DNA from: Entomortierella parvispora
Taxonomy: Eukaryota > Mortierellomycota > Mortierellomycetes > Mortierellales > Mortierellaceae
Length of the DNA: 64,000 nt
Direction of reading: 5' to 3'
NCBI GenBank assembly: GCA_963573315.1
Contig: OY752140.1
Location: forward strand, 1,674,001 to 1,738,000
The notes beneath the pieces were generated by a model, which was given only the letters and a program-made list of their open reading frames with translations, had not been told where the DNA came from and made no database searches. The translations under genes and the position numbers were made by a program. Below are positions 11,564-24,158 of the stretch, piece by piece. The stretch's first letter is position 1; each line of letters opens with the position of its first letter.

Positions 11564-14500
11564 CTAAACCCTGGGGCCTGGGTTGAACTCTGCTCGCTGA
11601 GAAGCAAGAGCGGATTTCCGCATGGCTCCTCCTCCGCTGCCCACGACCTGATCCAACATTTGTTGAAGCTCTTGTGCCTTCAAGTTTTCTTCGTCGAATT
11701 TCATGTTCCTTTGTTGTTGTACTTTGTGCTGGTCGCTGTCAAGAGGCTGCAATGGAGGGGAGGGGTACGGCTGCTTTGCCTTTGCGGAGGGAAGCGCGTC
11801 TTGGTTCTCGAGCCGTCGATCCGACAGCCTTTCAATCTTGCTAATAATCCCCTGTAAGGCCATATTCCTCTCCTTGTCTTCTGTCAATGTGAATCGTTGG
11901 GTCGCAAATGCCTGAGTCGAGGATGATTGCTGGTAAAGAGCGTTGGTGAGTCGAGTCATGTCCATAAGAAGCACCTTTTCAGGCGATTGCCAATCCTGTA
12001 GGGAGCAGAATGTCATAAAACGGAGGCAGCTGTTAGTCTTCTTTAATCCAGAGTAATTTCCAAGTCGATTGCACTCGTCTTTTCGTACCTGACTAGACAA
12101 TCGCATCTTTTCGCCGCGCTCAATCCGGTCGCCGATACGCGCTCCTTCCATTTTCCACTTCTGGCGCGGACTCAATTCCGCGCGTTGGTTCGCGATATCT
12201 GTCTTTGAAGACTCGACAATCTGATTTACAAGCTTGTTCAGATCTCTGGTCATCTCTCTGTCTTCTTGTTGCTTCAACTGCCGGTCCTGTTCTTGCTGTA
12301 CTCGCCTCGAGGAGGATGCAGCTGTAGCGGAATAGGCCCTTTGGTTTTCCCAACGACCTTTGGAAAGTTTCTGAATCGTACCCGCCACATCTGCCTGGGC
12401 CATCTGTCGCTTTTGGTTGGGAGAGAGTTGGACCCGTTGATTATCCAATCGAGGAGCGACCTGGCACAAACGCTCGATCGCCGACATGACATTGTTCAGG
12501 TCGAAGCGTGTTTTTTCATCGTCCAATCCGCCACTGAGGGTCGCTCGGCTTGTTTTCCTAGTCAAACTGTAGGTGCGAAGACCGCCTTCAGTTTGCACAT
12601 TGGCGTCAAGACTCTCACTGAATTCTTGCTTCTCCAGTGTCCGATACTGAGGTGCATCGTCGTACTCTGGCAAGTCATCGACCGCGGCCATATCCAGTGT
12701 CTGTTGATCAAAAGCATAACGCTCGGCAACAGCACGGTGACGGCTTATTGTGGACCCCATGGCAGACTGATGGCGCGAGTCATGGAATGGACTGTGTTCA
12801 TCCTCCCCTGTCTCGTCGCGGATTACAACGGCTTTAGTGCCCTGCTCTGGGTTGCTCTCCTCGTCCTCTTCGCTTTCTAACCCTTTGGCCGACCTATATA
12901 GAAAAGACATTTCCTCCATCAACTTGTCAAGCTCGCCCCAGTCCTTTTCCAACTCTTGCGCGTTTTTGGATTGGGCAGCATCCATTGGATGAAGACCCGA
13001 CGACGACGACGCGGCATTGGAAGATGAACCAATGCCAAAAAACCGACTGGGTCGTTTCCCAGAATCGAGAGGTCGAGTAGGGACCTCAATATGGGAAGTA
13101 GATTGTGTGCGACGACTCCGAAGTGTGTGCACTTGTCGGTTAATGGACTGCATCCACCCATTGGTGCCGCTATGGACCGAGGCTGCCGCTTGCTTCTTCC
13201 TTTCAGGAAGGGCAGAATACTCCACCAGGTGGTTTGCTGAGCCCGAGGAACTTAGACTGTGTTTGATTGAGTGACTATTCGTGATCCTTCCAAAGGAGTT
13301 GGACGAAAGTCTCTTCCAAAGTCGAGAGGCTTGATCCAGACCAGAATCGGTAGACTCTGTACGCAAGGGAATCCGAGGTTCTTGCATACGGTTCAGAATC
13401 TTGTAAATACAGGCCAAGAGCGCCGCCAATGTGCAGGCCAATTGGTATTCTTGACTGTCGAAAATCTGTGCAGGTTCAATCCGCATGGTTGTAGCGGTGC
13501 TGGTCGACAGTCGAGTTGTTATGGCGGTCTCTGCAGACGACGAGTGGGGGCCGTCATGATGTCCTGTGGGTATATCCAGAGGTTCGTGTAGAACGTCCAA
13601 ATATGGCTGATTGTCGTCAGAGACCACGACCGTCAACTGATCAACCTTGCGTGCCAATTCGTCCAATCTCTCAAAGGAGGACGCTGCCATGCCCGCAATG
13701 GGTGTGTGCGATATAGAGTTTTGAACCATAGAGGAAGGACTTTTCATCAGAGGGGCACCGACCGAGGATGGGGATTGGATCGGCGTCCCCGCCTCTGGTG
13801 TTTGCAAAGAGTGGTTACTCTGCTGCATGAGTCCATCAGTCAATACCGGGGACGAGAGTGATAAGGAGGACTCGCGAAAGAGGGCCCTCGCCTTGAGTGT
13901 GGTCTCATCTGGATTGTGTACGGGGTCACTAGCCGTGACAGCCGAGACGACTTGCTGGAGCAGATTGTCCAGGGCCAGCATGGTAGTGTTCTTGAGGGAC
14001 AGCAGTGAGTCAATCACATCCTGAGGATAGTCGGACAAATAAAAAAAAAAACCAAAATCAAGGGGGGATGAGGATTAGTGCACAACTCACACAACCATTG
14101 CGCCAAGGTGGAGAAGAGTACTGTTGTGGTGTCCATCTAGGGGACATGGGGCACGAAGGAGTAGGGGGGAGGGTATCAAAGACTATTGTCTGCATGATCT
14201 TGCTTCTCAGGGCACCACCACTCTGCAAAAGACACATCCAGTCCTCCAGTCCCGCATTCCTCTTTGGTAACCCCTCTCTTCCACATCCACGTCGTAATTG
14301 GGTAACGTGCTGATGGTATGACCTAGTTACCTCATTATCACTAGCGGTTTTGGACAAGGGTGACTCGTCGCTCTCTAACATCATGGCCATCATGGTCATC
14401 CGGGGCTCATACGTGGACGAGGGCCGCGGAGACGCAAAAGAGGGGCCAGCCATGTGCTGTTCATACTGGAACCCAAGATGCTCTCGTAGATTTTGCTGTT

Positions 14501-15164
14501 CTGTTTCCTCGAGGTGCAGAAAAGGGGTTGACTCTCCGTGAAAGGAGTTTCGATAATGCAGCTGCCGTTGATAGTTCTGTTGTCGCCTCTGCTGGTGAGG
14601 CTGTTGCTTTTGCTCCTGTTGCTGCTGGTGAGGTTGCTCCTGCTGTTTGAGCTGTTGTTGTTGCTGCTGCTGCTGCTGCTTCTTTTGAAGGTTGGTGGGG
14701 AGCTGGTACTGAAGCTGCAATTCTTTTTGGTGCTGCCGTTGCTGCTCTTGTTCAACGTGGGTCTGCTGTAGATATTCCTGAATACCCGAAATCTTCTTGG
14801 GGGCCAGATCCTCAAAGATCGAGTCGACACAGTCTGAATCTGCGGTTGTAATGACGGACGCCGGAGATTTGATAATCATCGGGATCTCACCTTGGAATCC
14901 ACTTCCTGCTCCAGCATTTGCCGTCGATGTTGCCGTCGTTGTCGTTCCGTTGGATGTTGACAGGTCTTCGAGGCTTCCACCTGCAAGGAGGGTGGGCATG
15001 GGTAGGGATCGCCTTGTCTTTGAATCGCACAATGATCCAGACTTTGTGCTATCTGATTGGCGCTCCAGCAGCAGATCCGGTTGCCAGGGTTCGCTCTCGA
15101 GTCGACTGACAATGGCCATGTCTTCGTCCTCTTCTTCAAATGCCCTCGACAAAGAGTTCCGCAA
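11564..15164 (-). CDS. Unrecognised 1145-aa Ser/Gln-rich protein with C-terminal repeat units
   Basis: Three exons: 15164-14091, 14020-12089, 11995-11564. Donors are GTGAGT and GTACGA; the 93-bp second intron is a multiple of three without stops, but has a clear ACTAAC branch site and CTACAG acceptor. The N-terminal third is low complexity, with a long polyGln/Pro-Gln tract. The middle is Ser-rich with one amphipathic or hydrophobic helix (YQLACTLAALLACIYKILN). The C-terminal third holds about four degenerate units that combine a helical L--L--QI segment with an NQR-x-ELSPRQK-like motif (NQRVQLSPNQK, NQRAELSPRQK, TQRFTLTEDKE, SQRAEFNPG). No signal peptide or convincing TM segment was seen. 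Length and composition suggest a cytoplasmic scaffold, but I do not recognise the family and assign no function. Confidence 0.8.
14556..14760 (-). repeat. CAG/CAA-type polyglutamine tract in the 1145-aa gene
   Basis: The minus strand encodes runs of Gln broken by His, Lys, Arg and Pro, including ten consecutive Gln. The plus strand reads as TTG/CTG repeats. Such a tract is expected to be length-polymorphic. Confidence 0.85.
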
Positions 15165-17493
15165 GCGAGAGCGGTTCTAGGACAATGAACGCGCATTTCG
15201 GACAGAGGCAAACGATCAGGATCGCCACACGAACCCTACAGGTGTTTTCTTCGCCTGTGGTTTTTTTACCTTTAGTTTTTTCTTGGGCTGGAGGGCGACT
15301 GCCATTGCGGGTCAATTAATTGCGAGTGGTACGAACTATGATTAAATAAAACTGGCGGTAGGGGAGGGAGTCGAGCAAAGGAGAATGAGACGAAAGGGGA
15401 AGGGAGAGGCGAACGAGCCGACAGTCGTGGTCGTCAGTGGTGAGGGTGGTGACAGTGGAGGTGCCCGCTCCAAAGAGCAGATTCGACTCCAGACAACAAG
15501 GGCGGGGATTAGGATTTGCGGTAGGACGTAGGCGGCGTGTAGGCTGCGCGTGTTTGTGTGGAGGAGTGGTGGAGTAGGCAAGAGGAAGAAGAATGAGAGG
15601 ACGAGAAAAGAAGGAAAAGAGAGGGAGGGAGGGAAGGAGAAAGAAACTGAATGAATGAATAAATGGGGACAAGAGAGAGTGAGGGATGAATGACCTGTTC
15701 TGTTCCCATTCGATCCCAATGGCCGCAGAGATCCCCTCTTTGCTCTGTGCGCGTGGTGTGCTTGGGCGCAATTGTGGTGCCTGGCTGTCTAAACTGGCCG
15801 ACCGCGGCTGTGTTGTTGTGCCGTCGCCTCCTCTTGGTTTTCCTTCTCTGTCGACTCTGTTGCAGCAACCGCTATCTATCCGCCTCCGGCCCCATTGGGT
15901 TTTCTGTGTGCTTCTGATGCCTGATGCATGGGTTCTCTTTCTCTTCACCCAATCTGCAGCCCATTGTCGCAGCTCTCTCCGGAAATCAGCCCCCCTTTCT
16001 TCGTGGGCTAGTTTGCGCGGGCTGGCACGGTTGCAGGAAGAGAAACGCGGAGACGCGTGTCCTTTTGATTGCAACTTCATCGACCAGGTCGTTCGGCATT
16101 GGAGAAGAGTTGGGCGACAAGTTGCGATGAAGCTACTTTGAAGGTCAAAGAGCCTTGCGTCTCTGCGCGCCTGCGACTCTGAAATCCCCCCCGATAAGTG
16201 CGTGAGCGGCTGTGTCGAGCGTCTTCCCGCCTGACATTCCAATATTGCTCGCTGCAGGGAAATCGTCACAAAAAAACGTGGGCGTTTGGGTCACCTCGTT
16301 CATGGATCCGAATGTGGCGCTGGTTCGGCAGTCTTCTCTCAAGAATTACCAATGGCTTCGAATCTTCTCTTTTGTTGGACTTGAGAAAATCTGTACATCG
16401 AGGGCGCCCGACCTTCACCCTCATCATTGTCATCATCAGAATCCGGTCCAATTGACAGTGAAACTCGGCATCGGCATCGGCTCCCCTCAAGAACACTGGG
16501 ATCAAGTAACCGACGCTGAACAAACGCCCTTTGTGTGTGTGTGGAGGTGGGCACAAGGCCCTGGGGAAGGAGAACGAAATCCAGGCGGAGTGGATCCCGG
16601 GTTCGAAGGGGCAGTAAATAAGGACGATTTTTTTTTTCGAATGCTGTGCTCGTGCGTCTGTGCACCGAGGCGGCGTGCATTCAGGGACGATACTTGGTTA
16701 CCGCACCGATCTTCTTCAGCTGCACACAAATGGCGCTGTGCTGTTTGAATTCTATTGCGGAGGCAAAGAAAGTTGCAGGTGACGTCTGAGAAGGGTCGAC
16801 CAAAAGCAGGGTATGCCAGATGTCTAGCTGGCTATGAAAACAGCCCCTCGCGCCCCGCTGTTTGTTTTGAGGCTTTCTTTGTTTGTGTGAGTTCGAACTG
16901 GATGAAATATCCCTGGCACTGATGTGCATGCGTTGTAGAGAGGATGTTCACTTTGACCTCAATGTGTGTCTGCGTCTGTGTGTTTGTGCTGTGTGCCCGT
17001 GTGTCCTGAATGCTCTGGTGCGCGCGTATGCCAAAGATGAAGCAAATCCCGCCCATGTCCATGTCCTATCTGTGTGCATGCATGCCAACAGCATGCTCTA
17101 CAGTAATGTAGGTATAGCATTGCTATATACGTGTCGCCAGGCGGCCGCCCAACGTTGCGAGAGCGTGCCTGTGATTGAAGGAGGCAGTGGCCGCCCTGGT
17201 TCATCTATTAGGGTTGGAATGAATGAATAAAAGGAAGGCACATCCAGAGAGCACAGAATAACGATGCTATTAATACGACAGCCCGCCTATCTGCTCCCAT
17301 CAACCCAGGGCTATTATCTCACCAGAGCCAAATTCGCTTAGGCCAAATCAAGGCGCTTCTCCCACAGGGCCCCGTCCACTGCCCAAATCATCTCGTCCAT
17401 CCCTTTTCTTCATCATCTTGCTCCTCTTCTTCCTACTTTTCCTGATCCCCATCTCTTCCCCCTACTCCCCCCTCACTCTTCCTCTACATCATC
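15165..17493. other. 2.3-kb divergent intergenic region
   Basis: Lies between the starts of the 1145-aa gene (-) and the GDP-mannose pyrophosphorylase gene (+). About 15350-15700 is pyrimidine-rich in the minus sense, resembling a 5' leader. A (TG)-rich stretch lies around 16965-17010. ORFs of up to 317 codons here are low complexity and not supported. Confidence 0.5.
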
Positions 17494-19110
17494 ATGAAGG
17501 CTCTTATTCTCGTCGGTGGTAATGTCCCATCTCATCTCGTCTCGAGATGGATCATCCTGTTCATTCGTCATCCAGCACACTGACATTCTCTCTCCATCTC
17601 GCTCTCTCCTCTAGGCTTTGGCACCCGTCTCCGCCCCTTGACCTTGACCATGCCCAAGCCCTTGGTCGAGTTTGCTAACAAGCCTATGATCCTCCACCAG
17701 ATTGAGGCCCTTGTCGAGGTGAGCACCATGGAATCAAGTAGGCACCCCTATCCAAGGTTGCTCGGCTCCCACGCGCTCACCACAGTCTTTTGTTCGCTAT
17801 TTTGTTAGGCTGGAGTCACGGATATCGTTCTCGCTGTCAACTACAGACCCGAGGTTATGGTTGCTATCCTTCAGAAGTACGAGGATCTGTACAACGTCAA
17901 GATTACATTCTCTGTTGAGACTGAGCCCCTAGGCACTGGTATGCTCTATTGACCTTCATGTCTCCTTTGCGCTCGAATTCTGATTTATGCCATCTTGGAC
18001 AGCAAGAGCGTTGGCGGTTGCAAACCAGGAGAATGTGGGGAAAAGGAAAAGGTCGTTGACTAACTGGTGCACTTGCCGACCATTATAGCTGGTCCTCTTG
18101 CCCTTGCTCGCGATATCCTTGGCAAGGATGACTCTCCCTTCTTTGTCCTCAACAGTGACGTGATCTGCGACTTCCCTTTCCAGAAATTGAAGGAATTCCA
18201 TGAGGCTCACGGCCATGAGGGTACCATTGTGGTAAGAATCAACAAAACCAAACCAATTGATTATCCAGTTCCTGTCAAAAAAAACAAAGATGATGCCATG
18301 AACCAACCTTTATTTAAATCCTCGGCCCCACAGGTTACCAAGGTCGAGGAGCCTTCAAAATACGGTGTTATTGTGAACAAGCCTGATAGCTCCATGATTG
18401 ACCGCTTTGTGGAGAAGCCCGTCGAGTTTGTTGGCAACAAGATCAATGCCGGTATCTACATCTTCAACCCTGCCATTCTTAACCGCATTGAGCTCAAGCC
18501 CACCTCAATCGAGCAGGAGACTTTCCCCCTCATGGCCGCCGATTCTCAGCTTCACTCTTTCACTTTGGATGGCTTCTGGATGGATGTGGGTCAGCCCAAG
18601 GACTTTTTGACTGGAACTTGCCTCTACCTCACTAACGTCAACAAGTGCAACCCCGGTGCTCTGGCCAACCCCAACTCTGGATACGTCCACGGGGGTAACG
18701 TCTTGGTTGACCCATCTGCCAAGATTGGCAAGGACTGCCGCATTGGACCCAACGTTGTTATTGGACCTGGTGTCGTCATTGGTGATGGTGTTCGTCTCCA
18801 ACGGTGTGTTCTTTTGGAAGGTTCCTCTGTCAAGGACCACGCCTGGATTAAGAGCTCCATTATCGGCTGGCACTCAACTATCGGTCGATGGGTACGTCAG
18901 TTGAATGAATGATAGAGCTCTGCCTGATTACCCACACATATTAACCACTGTGCATTGTCTTTGCTTTCTGTTCTCTAGGCCCGCTTGGAGGGTACATCAG
19001 TATTGGGTGACTATGTCACTGTTAAGGATGAGGTCTACATCAACGGTGGCTCGATCTTGCCTCACAAGTCCATTTCTGCCAACATTACAGAGCCCCAAAT
19101 CATCATGTAA
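17494..19110 (+). CDS. MPG1: Mannose-1-phosphate guanylyltransferase (GDP-mannose pyrophosphorylase)
   Basis: Makes GDP-mannose from mannose-1-P and GTP, feeding N- and O-glycosylation, GPI anchors and cell-wall mannan; cytosolic. Six exons: 17494-17518, 17615-17718, 17809-17938, 18089-18231, 18334-18891, 18979-19110 (363 aa, the usual family length). The nucleotidyltransferase signature [11 protein letters not shown] sits at about residues 8-18 and spans the first junction; [12 protein letters not shown] follows, and [10 protein letters not shown] gives the metal-binding Asp. The C-terminus is a left-handed beta-helix with hexapeptide repeats ([19 protein letters not shown]), ending in the conserved EPQIIM. 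The fourth intron (18232-18333) is 102 nt with no in-frame stop, so an unspliced message would stay open. Orthologue of yeast PSA1/VIG9. Confidence 0.96.
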
Positions 19111-19520
19111 AAATATCCGAGTCGTTATCACAACGCACAAACACATACAAGAGGATCCCGACAGGAAGCCATCCATGACGGTGGCTGGACCACTCGCACT
19201 TTGACCGCCCTATATTCCTTCTTTCCCAATCAAATACAGTATCTCAGTAATATCAGTATGAAATCTATGAATGCAGAGCTCATGAATGCATTGCACGCAC
19301 GTGACGCGAGGGTGGGCTTTTTTTTTGCGGACGGACGTTGGTCGTGGTCGGTCCCCATCACTTTTTTTTTGCTTGCTCTCTGTCCCTTCGTTCATTCCAT
19401 TCCATTCGTCTCTTTCCTTCCCTTCTTTCCACCCTCCCTCATTTTCTCGCTCTCGCCCTCACCACCAACCGTCGACACCATTACCTACAGGATAAAGAAT
19501 CCCCGTTAAAGCTCATTCCA
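19111..19520. other. Intergenic / alpha-SNAP promoter and leader
   Basis: About 410 bp, pyrimidine-rich from 19360 on (5' leader of the next gene). Nothing else is recognised. Confidence 0.5.
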
Positions 19521-21079
19521 ATGTCAGAACGCGAGGCTCAAGAACTAGTCGCCAAGGCAGACAAGAGGGCGACCTCCAGCTCATGGTTCTTTGGAGGAAA
19601 CAAGTATGAGGAGGCTGCAGAGTTGTACACCAAGGCCGGCAACATCTACAAGATGGCCAAACGCTGTAAGTAATGCTGTCCCCTTCCAATGACAACGTCT
19701 GCGTTCTCCATACTCAGACTATAGCTTAGCCTGCGCCAACAGGAACATGTCACGACCCAAAAGGATGAATGACAGTGCAACTCAACGCCCTGCGGAAGCA
19801 TAGCATGGTCATGCACGCGTCATTTAAAGAAAGCATTCGTACTCAAGGCCTCTACGTCAACCATGATTTAAAAGACTAATGAATTCATTTTTCCTACCGT
19901 TTTTAGGGAAGGAGTCGGGCGACACGTTTTGCAAGGCTGCCGACATGCAGCTCAAGATGAATGAAAAAGATGAGGCTGCCTCCACCTTCATCAATGCGTC
20001 AAAGTCGTACAAGAAGTGCAGTCCTCAAGGTAATGTGAAGATGTCAGGTGGCAGGAGGCCCTTGCCCCCTTCCCCTAGATTGGTCCAGAGAGAGAAAACG
20101 ATAGCGCCCTGGAAGGACATGTTTTGCGGTCTTGCGTTGACATTTTAGCATCTCGTCTATATTGTGTTTTAGATGCTATTTCCTCGCTCTCGAAGGCCAT
20201 TCAGATCTTGACGGAGAAGGGGCGCTTTCAGTCGGCAGCCAAGCACCAAGAAGATATTGCTGGTATCTATGAATCAGAGTTGATTGATCTCGAGCACTCC
20301 ATGGAGGCGTACGAAGTTGCGGCAGATTGGTATGCAGGAGAATCCTCGACGGCGTAAGTGGCGACCCTTCCAGGAAGAGGAACTTGATCTCCCGTGTGTA
20401 CATGATGGTCAGTGGGGCATTTGGAAGGAATTAACAGAGTTTTCCATCATTATTTTCCATCCTCAATAGACTTGCGCACAAGTGTCTGCTCAAGGTTGCC
20501 ACGTTTGCAGCCCAGCTGGGCCAGTATGACAAGGCGATTGAAAAGTTTGAGCTTGTCGCAAACGCCAGCTTGGATAATCAGCTTATGAAATGGTCGCTTA
20601 AGGAATACTTTCTCAAGGCCGGTCTTTGTCATATCGCGACAGGAGTACGTGTTACAAGTTTTTTTTTTTTTTTTTTCTCGAAAATATGGGGATCGAATAT
20701 GGAATTGAACGACCCAGAAAACTGACTGGATTACCTTTATACCTCTGCAGGATATCGTATCAGCACACAATGCTGTTGGTCGTTACTGCGAAATGGATGT
20801 CACTTTTGGATCCACAAGAGAATGCCAGTTTCTTCAGGTAAAACGATAATCCAATCACTTCTTTACAGAGAATGCTGCTTGTGTTTGAAAGAGGAATTAA
20901 CACACCACTTTGCTCCGCTTGTCCTACAGAGCATTTTGAGTGCCGTGGATAATGGCGATGTCAGTCAGTTCACAGGAAGCGTGGTCGAATTTGACCAATT
21001 GACCAAACTCGACAACTGGAAGACCAAGATCCTTCTGGAGATCAAGAACAGCATAGGAGAGGAATCGAATCTGATGTAG
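19521..21079 (+). CDS. SEC17: Alpha-SNAP (Sec17), NSF attachment protein
   Basis: Adaptor that binds SNARE bundles and recruits the ATPase NSF/Sec18 to disassemble them after membrane fusion. Six exons: 19521-19665, 19907-20029, 20173-20353, 20470-20644, 20751-20837, 20930-21079 (286 aa, near the family's ~292). The N-terminal block [15 protein letters not shown] followed by [24 protein letters not shown] is characteristic, and TPR-like helical hairpins run through the body ([37 protein letters not shown]). The C-terminal [13 protein letters not shown] matches the segment that stimulates NSF. All junctions are GT-AG and phase-consistent. Confidence 0.95.
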
Positions 21080-21596
21080 ATACACCGAAATTGTGCAAAA
21101 ATACTTAATACAGCATTGGCCTACAGTTTTCTACAGACAACTGCTTTAGATAGCCATCACGCCGCGTGGAACGGAGACGCGTCTTTTTACTTGATTGCCC
21201 CCGTGAGAACTGTGTTGGATATGTACAACGCCCAAGAAAGAGTGTTTGGAGAGCGAAAGCCCTTTGGCCTCTTTTCCCCTCTGCTACCTCGCTGGCGGTA
21301 TACAAGTTTTCAACCCTGACGCCTCAGTCGCCATCGACGCGCTTTTGAGTTGTCGAGGGGCGCTCGTTTGATTGGTTGCTGCCCGCCTTTGTGTTCACGC
21401 GGATGAAGTACGGGTACATGCACCTCGGAGCGAGGATCTCGGACAAAAAAACCAAGAAAATGATATGGAAAAGAGGGCCGTGGGTGTGAGATGCACCACC
21501 TCTTGTCTATTTCTGTCTCTTCTTCCCCCTCTCCCCTTACCTCTTCACTCTCACCCTTGCTCCATTTCTAGCCTTTGCTTCTCATTCATTTCGACA
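21080..21596. other. Intergenic / GABA transaminase promoter and leader
   Basis: About 520 bp with a pyrimidine-rich stretch just before the next ATG (21500-21590). No other feature is seen. Confidence 0.5.
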
Positions 21597-23917
21597 ATGG
21601 CATCTCGTCTTACCATGCGTTCACATCTGCAGCGAACTCTGCTCTCGGGGCCGACTCTCTCCTCCCACTCCTCTTTGCTCACCACCCGTTCGGTGTCTCC
21701 GCTTTTTCTCCGAGCGTTTGCTACCGAGAGTGGCAGTGGTTTCCTCAGCCGGACACACAAGGATCAGAAAGATCTCATCCATGGAGAACCTTCTGGACCC
21801 AAGATTGTCACTGGCACCATTCCTGGCCCAAAGACCAAAGCTGGACTTCAGCACCTCGATAGCTTGCAAGATACTCGAGCTGCTACTATGATGACAGGTG
21901 AGCTTCCTACCTCGTCCCCTCCGCCTCACCCCCCCCCCCCTTTTTTTTTTTTTTGGCTGATATCACTTCGCTTCGTTTGACCAACACACGATCTGCATAA
22001 TGAACGAGAACCCTTTAGATCTGGACAAATCCCACGGAAACTATGTTGTGGACTTGGACGGAAATACCGTAAGTAGAGTCGATACCATCCACCTGGACAG
22101 AATATTTCCGCACTGATTCTTTTTATATAGGTCTAACGCGTTTCGATCTTCCGGTCGTCATTATTCAATCATCATCGGGAACAAAAAAAACTTCTAGTAC
22201 TTGGATTTGTTCTGTCAGATCGCGTCACTTCCTCTTGGTTACAACTCTCAGACCCTTATCAAGGCAGCTTCGAGCCCCGAGATGATCCAGATGCTGGTCA
22301 ATAGGCCGGCCCTGGGCGTTCAGCCTCACTCAACTTGGGCAAAGACTCTGGAGGATTCGTTCATGAGTGTTGCACCCAAAGGGCTGAACCAGGTCTTTAC
22401 AGCCATGTGTGGCTCCTGCAGTAACGAGACGGCGTACAAGGTAATGACTCAGAAGAGATGCTTTCAGAGTAGCTTGTTTTTTTTCCGAGGTACTGATCAA
22501 GATAAAACTTTTTTTTTTTTTTTTTTTTTTTTTTCCTTCAGGCTGCGTTCATGTATCACCAGCGACATAAAAGAGGACTAAAGGCTCCTATTTCCGACGA
22601 AGACTTGACCTCATGCATGAAAAATGCTGCTCCAGGATCGCCAGGTAACCCATGTACTGAAGGCGGAAGAGACCTTGTTTCTGGACGAGGTTTTTTAACG
22701 CAATCTTTTTTCATTACAAACCTATAGATCTGGCGATAATGAGCTTCAACGGTGGATTCCATGGCAGACTTTTTGGCTCTCTTTCGACTACCCACACCAA
22801 AGCTCTTCACAAGGTTGATATCCCAGCTTTCTCTAATTGGGTCTCGAGCTCATTCCCTAACCTCAAGTACCCACTGGATCAACATGAGGCCGAGAATGCA
22901 AAGGAGGAGGCTCGGTGCTTGGCCGCTGCAGAGGACAAGATGAAACACGCAAAGACACCCATTGCAGCCTTGATTGTCGAGCCTATTCAGTCCGAAGGTG
23001 GCGACAACCATGCGTCGCCAAAATTCTTTCAGGGCCTCCGAGATTTGACAAAGAAGTACGATATCCTGATGATTGTGGATGAAGTCCAGACTGGTGTCGG
23101 CGCCACCGGACAATTCTGGGCTCATGAAGCTTGGAACTTGACTGTAAGGAGATCAACACGAGCCAAATATTGAGATACTGACATTTACGGATACTGACAT
23201 TTACGGATCATGAGAACTCAATTGTCTGGCCTTTTTTTTTTTTCCAAAAATTCATAGACTCCTCCAGATATCGTCACCTTCTCCAAAAAGTTCCAGGCTG
23301 CTGGGTAAAAGACTTGCGGGATTAAGCATCATTCGCACCGCTGAATACCTCGAGGATAACCTGCTGACCCCATAAACTTTTTTTTAAAAAAAAAAATAGT
23401 TGGTTCCACCGCCCTGATATTCGACCCGATGCTCCTTACCGCAACTTCAACACCTGGTAAGAAATTTCGCCATTTTCCTAAGAGGCGAGTTCTGAAGTCG
23501 ATATCCCTACTCATCTGACGACCTTTTTTTTTTTTTCTGTGTCTTTCTTTCATTTCATCCTTTAGGATGGGAGACCCTATTCGCGCCTTGCAGGCAAAAA
23601 CCATCCTTCAAGAGATCCGGTCCAAGGACTTGATCAAAAACTGTCGCGAGACAGGAAACTACTTGAAGACTGAGCTGACACAGCTTGAAAAGAAGTACCC
23701 AGGCACCATCTCGAAAGTGCGGGGTCGCGGAACGTTCATGGCCTTTGACTTGCCAACTCCCGAGGGTCGCGATACCTTTGTGACCAAGCTCAGAGCTCAG
23801 GGCGTCAACACAGGAGGATGTGGTCCCCAAAGTGTCCGCCTGCGCCCCATGTTGGTCTTCCAAAAGAAGCACGCAGACATCTTCTTGGACGCCGTCGAGA
23901 AGGTCGTCCGAGGTTAA
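21597..23917 (+). CDS. 4-aminobutyrate aminotransferase (GABA transaminase), mitochondrial-type
   Basis: PLP enzyme converting GABA plus 2-oxoglutarate to succinate semialdehyde plus glutamate (GABA shunt). Eight exons: 21597-21897, 22019-22068, 22198-22440, 22542-22644, 22728-23143, 23258-23304, 23400-23456, 23566-23917 (522 aa). The first ~45 residues are Ser/Arg/Leu-rich with no acids (MASRLTMRSHLQRTLL...), typical of a matrix presequence. Family landmarks: YLDLFCQIASLPLGYN, CGSCSNETAYK, FNGGFHGRLFGSLSTT, IVEPIQSEGGD, IVDEVQTGVGATG, and VTFSKKFQAAG, which contains the Schiff-base lysine (about K381/K382). NFNTWMGDP and VRGRGTFMAFD follow. Intron acceptors carry long T-runs. Resembles the animal/fungal mitochondrial enzyme more than bacterial GabT. 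Confidence 0.95.
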
Positions 23918-24158
23918 TAGAAACTTGATTCATCCCCCAACCACAACAGCAATACAATAGTGCCCACAGTAGTTTCATCGATGTTTTTTTTTCCTCCGTG
24001 AAGGAAAGAAAAACGAATACATTTTGCTATGGATAAAAAAAACTAGACAGATAATGGTGGGTGTTCACTTTCTTACTCTCTCCTCTCCTCTTCCTCCTTC
24101 CTTTGGATCTATGCTTGGTGGAACTGACAGTGGGGTGGCTGGGGATATACGATATTGT

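Noticed and set aside
15316-16269. 317-codon minus ORF upstream of the 1145-aa gene
   Set aside because: Composition is that of a pyrimidine-rich leader (Ser/Pro/Leu/Phe runs) with no domain-like segment.
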